Assembly: GCF_036965045.1 (NCBI RefSeq)
Contig: NZ_JBALOV010000042.1
Span: 1 to 64,000, forward strand
DNA length: 64,000 nucleotides
Reading direction: 5' to 3'
From: Ferdinandcohnia sp036965045
GTDB lineage: Bacteria; Bacillota; Bacilli; Bacillales; Bacillaceae_L
Shown: positions 62,466-64,000 of the stretch, in pieces
How the letters are laid out: the number at the start of each line of letters is the position of its first letter
Numbering within the stretch: position 1 is the stretch's first letter
Program-made: the position numbers and the translations under genes
The notes under the pieces: model-generated
What the model was told of the DNA's origin: nothing
Database searches by the model: none
Seen by the model: the letters and a program-made list of their open reading frames with translations, nothing else

Positions 62466-63557
62466 TTATAATGCTTTTTCGAGCAATTTTGGCTTTGCGA
62501 AAATCATTCGGCCAGCTGATGTTTGTAAAACACTTGTTACAAGGACATCGATGCGCTTTCCGATATAGTCGCGACCCTCTTCGACCACAATCATTGTACC
62601 ATCATCTAGATATGCAACACCTTGATTATGCTCTTTACCATCCTTAATGACCTGAACACTTAACTCTTCACCAGGTAATACTACTGGCTTAACCGCATTG
62701 GCAAGGTCATTAATATTCAACACTGCTACATTCTGCAGTTCACATACTTTGTTTAGATTAAAGTCGTTTGTTACGACTACACCCATCGTTAATTTCGCGA
62801 GCTTTACTAACTTACTATCAACCTCTTGAATATCGTCAAAATCACCTTCGTAGATTTCAACCTTGATTGACAGTTCTTTTTGAATTCGATTTAAAATATC
62901 TAGTCCTCTTCGACCGCGGTTACGCTTTAACACGTCTGAAGAATCCGCAATATGCTGAAGCTCTTCTAACACAAATCGAGGAATGACAATCGTTCCTTCA
63001 AGAAATCCAGTTTGGCAAATGTCCGCGATTCGTCCATCAATAATAACACTCGTATCTAAAATTTTTAGTTTTTTCGCTTGTTGGTTTACTTCCTCTTCCT
63101 CCAGGCCTTTCTTCTTTCCAGCTCGGTTAATAGAGAATAAGTTCACAAGCTCATCCCGCTTTTTAAATCCAACCTGAAAACCTAAATATCCTAAAAGCAG
63201 GGTAATGAAAATAGGAAGCACTGTATTTACAACCGAAAAGGAAATACGGTCTAATGGAATCACAATTAAAAACGCAACAATTAATCCTGAAATCAAACCT
63301 AGGCTTCCAAATAAAACATCTGTAACAGGAGCTTTGATTAATGACTCTTCAAGCCATTTAATTAAACCTACGATATAATCTACTAACCAATAAGTAACAA
63401 TAAATAATATAATAGCACCTAAAATCGCAAGCGTGTATGAATTATTTAGATATGGAATATTGTCGATATTTAACAGCTTTAATAAATCCGGCAGATAGAC
63501 AATTCCAAGCATACCTCCCACGATGAGAAAAAAGAGCTGTACAATACGTTTTAACAT
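62466..63557 (-). CDS. yacL: YacL, membrane-anchored PIN-TRAM protein
   Basis: A 363-residue protein with four N-terminal membrane segments (within about 1-130), a PIN nuclease domain (about 165-285, with acidic residues in LDTSVIIDGRIAD and TNDFNLN) and a TRAM domain (about 300-355). GGAGGAGG precedes the ATG. Its biochemical role is not well established. Here it follows radA directly. Confidence 0.93.
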   Translation of the reverse strand: MLKRIVQLFFLIVGGMLGIVYLPDLLKLLNIDNIPYLNNSYTLAILGAIILFIVTYWLVDYIVGLIKWLEESLIKAPVTDVLFGSLGLISGLIVAFLIVIPLDRISFSVVNTVLPIFITLLLGYLGFQVGFKKRDELVNLFSINRAGKKKGLEEEEVNQQAKKLKILDTSVIIDGRIADICQTGFLEGTIVIPRFVLEELQHIADSSDVLKRNRGRRGLDILNRIQKELSIKVEIYEGDFDDIQEVDSKLVKLAKLTMGVVVTNDFNLNKVCELQNVAVLNINDLANAVKPVVLPGEELSVQVIKDGKEHNQGVAYLDDGTMIVVEEGRDYIGKRIDVLVTSVLQTSAGRMIFAKPKLLEKAL

Positions 63558-63791
63558 TCCTTCACCTCCTCCTATTCATTATAATCACTTTATAATAATT
63601 GAAACCTAGAATAAATAGCTTTTTCAAAATGTAAACAGAATGACATAGATGTGTAAAAGGCTACTCATATATTATTTTTTAATCCTGACAAAATTATTAC
63701 TGCTATGAAAAAAATTTATTTGGCTTTGTTATGGAAGGTGGATGTCCACCTGCTTTCACACTTACTATACGAATAAAGAAATCAAAATGTT

Positions 63792-63820
63792 TCATTTTGA
63801 TTGGATTTTTCAAGGAGGAA
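63792..63820 (-). terminator. Terminator-like hairpin after radA
   Basis: On the minus strand AATCAAAATG pairs with CATTTTGATT (around 63780-63803), followed by TTCTTTATT. It would end radA transcription before yacL. Confidence 0.6.
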
Positions 63821-63827
63821 TTTTAAA

Positions 63828-64000
63828 TTATTTTTCTAATGTATGTTGGATGGCTTGCCTAATATCACTCACACCAATTACTTCAATTCCCTTTGGAATC
63901 GTCCATCCCCCTAAATTTCGCTCTGGAAGAATTACTCGCTTAAAGCCAAGCTTGGCTGCTTCCTGAACCCGCTGCTCAATTCGAGAAACACGTCTTACCT
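63828..64000 (-). CDS. radA: RadA DNA repair protein, 3' end only
   Basis: The last 56 codons of a gene that runs off the window, reading VRRVSRIEQRVQEAAKLGF, then RVILPERNLGGW and GIEVIGVSDI. This is the Lon-protease-like C-terminal end of RadA, a recombination ATPase. The stop is 270 bp before yacL. Confidence 0.9.
   Translation of the reverse strand, partial: VRRVSRIEQRVQEAAKLGFKRVILPERNLGGWTIPKGIEVIGVSDIRQAIQHTLEK

Overview
The window comes from a low-GC, endospore-forming member of the Bacillaceae. The evidence is Bacillus-type gene order through the whole ribosomal/RNA-polymerase superoperon, Shine-Dalgarno sites of the AGGAGG type, sporulation genes (gerD, cwlD, kbaA, a pdaB-like gene, sigH) and tandem Bacillus-style rRNA promoters. 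Genus cannot be fixed from the sequence alone. Relative to the usual B. subtilis map the window is inverted: nearly all core genes read on the minus strand, from radA at the right edge towards an rRNA operon whose leader and two promoters lie at the left edge (the 16S gene is outside).

Right to left (direction of transcription): the 3' end of radA; yacL (PIN-TRAM), ispD, ispF, gltX; a cysteine T-box leader, then cysE-cysS-mrnC-rlmB-rae1 (yacP); sigH, rpmGB, secE; nusG; rplK-rplA; the L10 leader with rplJ-rplL; ybxB; rpoB-rpoC; the str operon (rplGB-rpsL-rpsG-fusA, then tuf with its own promoter); a 0.78-kb gap holding an array of 52-53-bp repeats; two S10 promoters; and the unbroken S10-spc-alpha cluster from rpsJ to rplQ (including secY, adk, map, infA, rpmJ). 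Then come ecfA1-ecfA2-ecfT-truA and rplM-rpsI with an L13 leader. Promoters with near-consensus -35/-10 boxes can be read for most transcription units.

The accessory block (about 5.2-17 kb) interrupts the usual rpsI-to-ybaK/cwlD linkage. It holds a small membrane protein, an SDR/QueA-like/glyoxalase-like gene run, a YhcY/YhcZ-type two-component system, an isoprenoid pair (squalene/phytoene-synthase-like gene plus type 2 IPP isomerase), a second array of the same 52-53-bp repeats containing two undetermined bases, and a trehalose-type PTS locus in which a clan GH-G type hydrolase sits where a GH13 phosphotrehalase would be expected. Left of it are ybaK, cwlD, salA, gerD, kbaA, pdaB and a small conserved gene beside the rRNA operon.

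The most unusual observations are: two distant arrays of one alternating A/B tandem repeat with a short inverted repeat in most units; a frameshifted, N-terminally truncated KOW-protein remnant between map and infA; absence of disA between radA and yacL; a PdaB-like protein with Asn in place of the catalytic Asp; a QueA-like paralogue with eroded motifs; and a hairpin that bridges the Shine-Dalgarno sequence and start codon of nusG.
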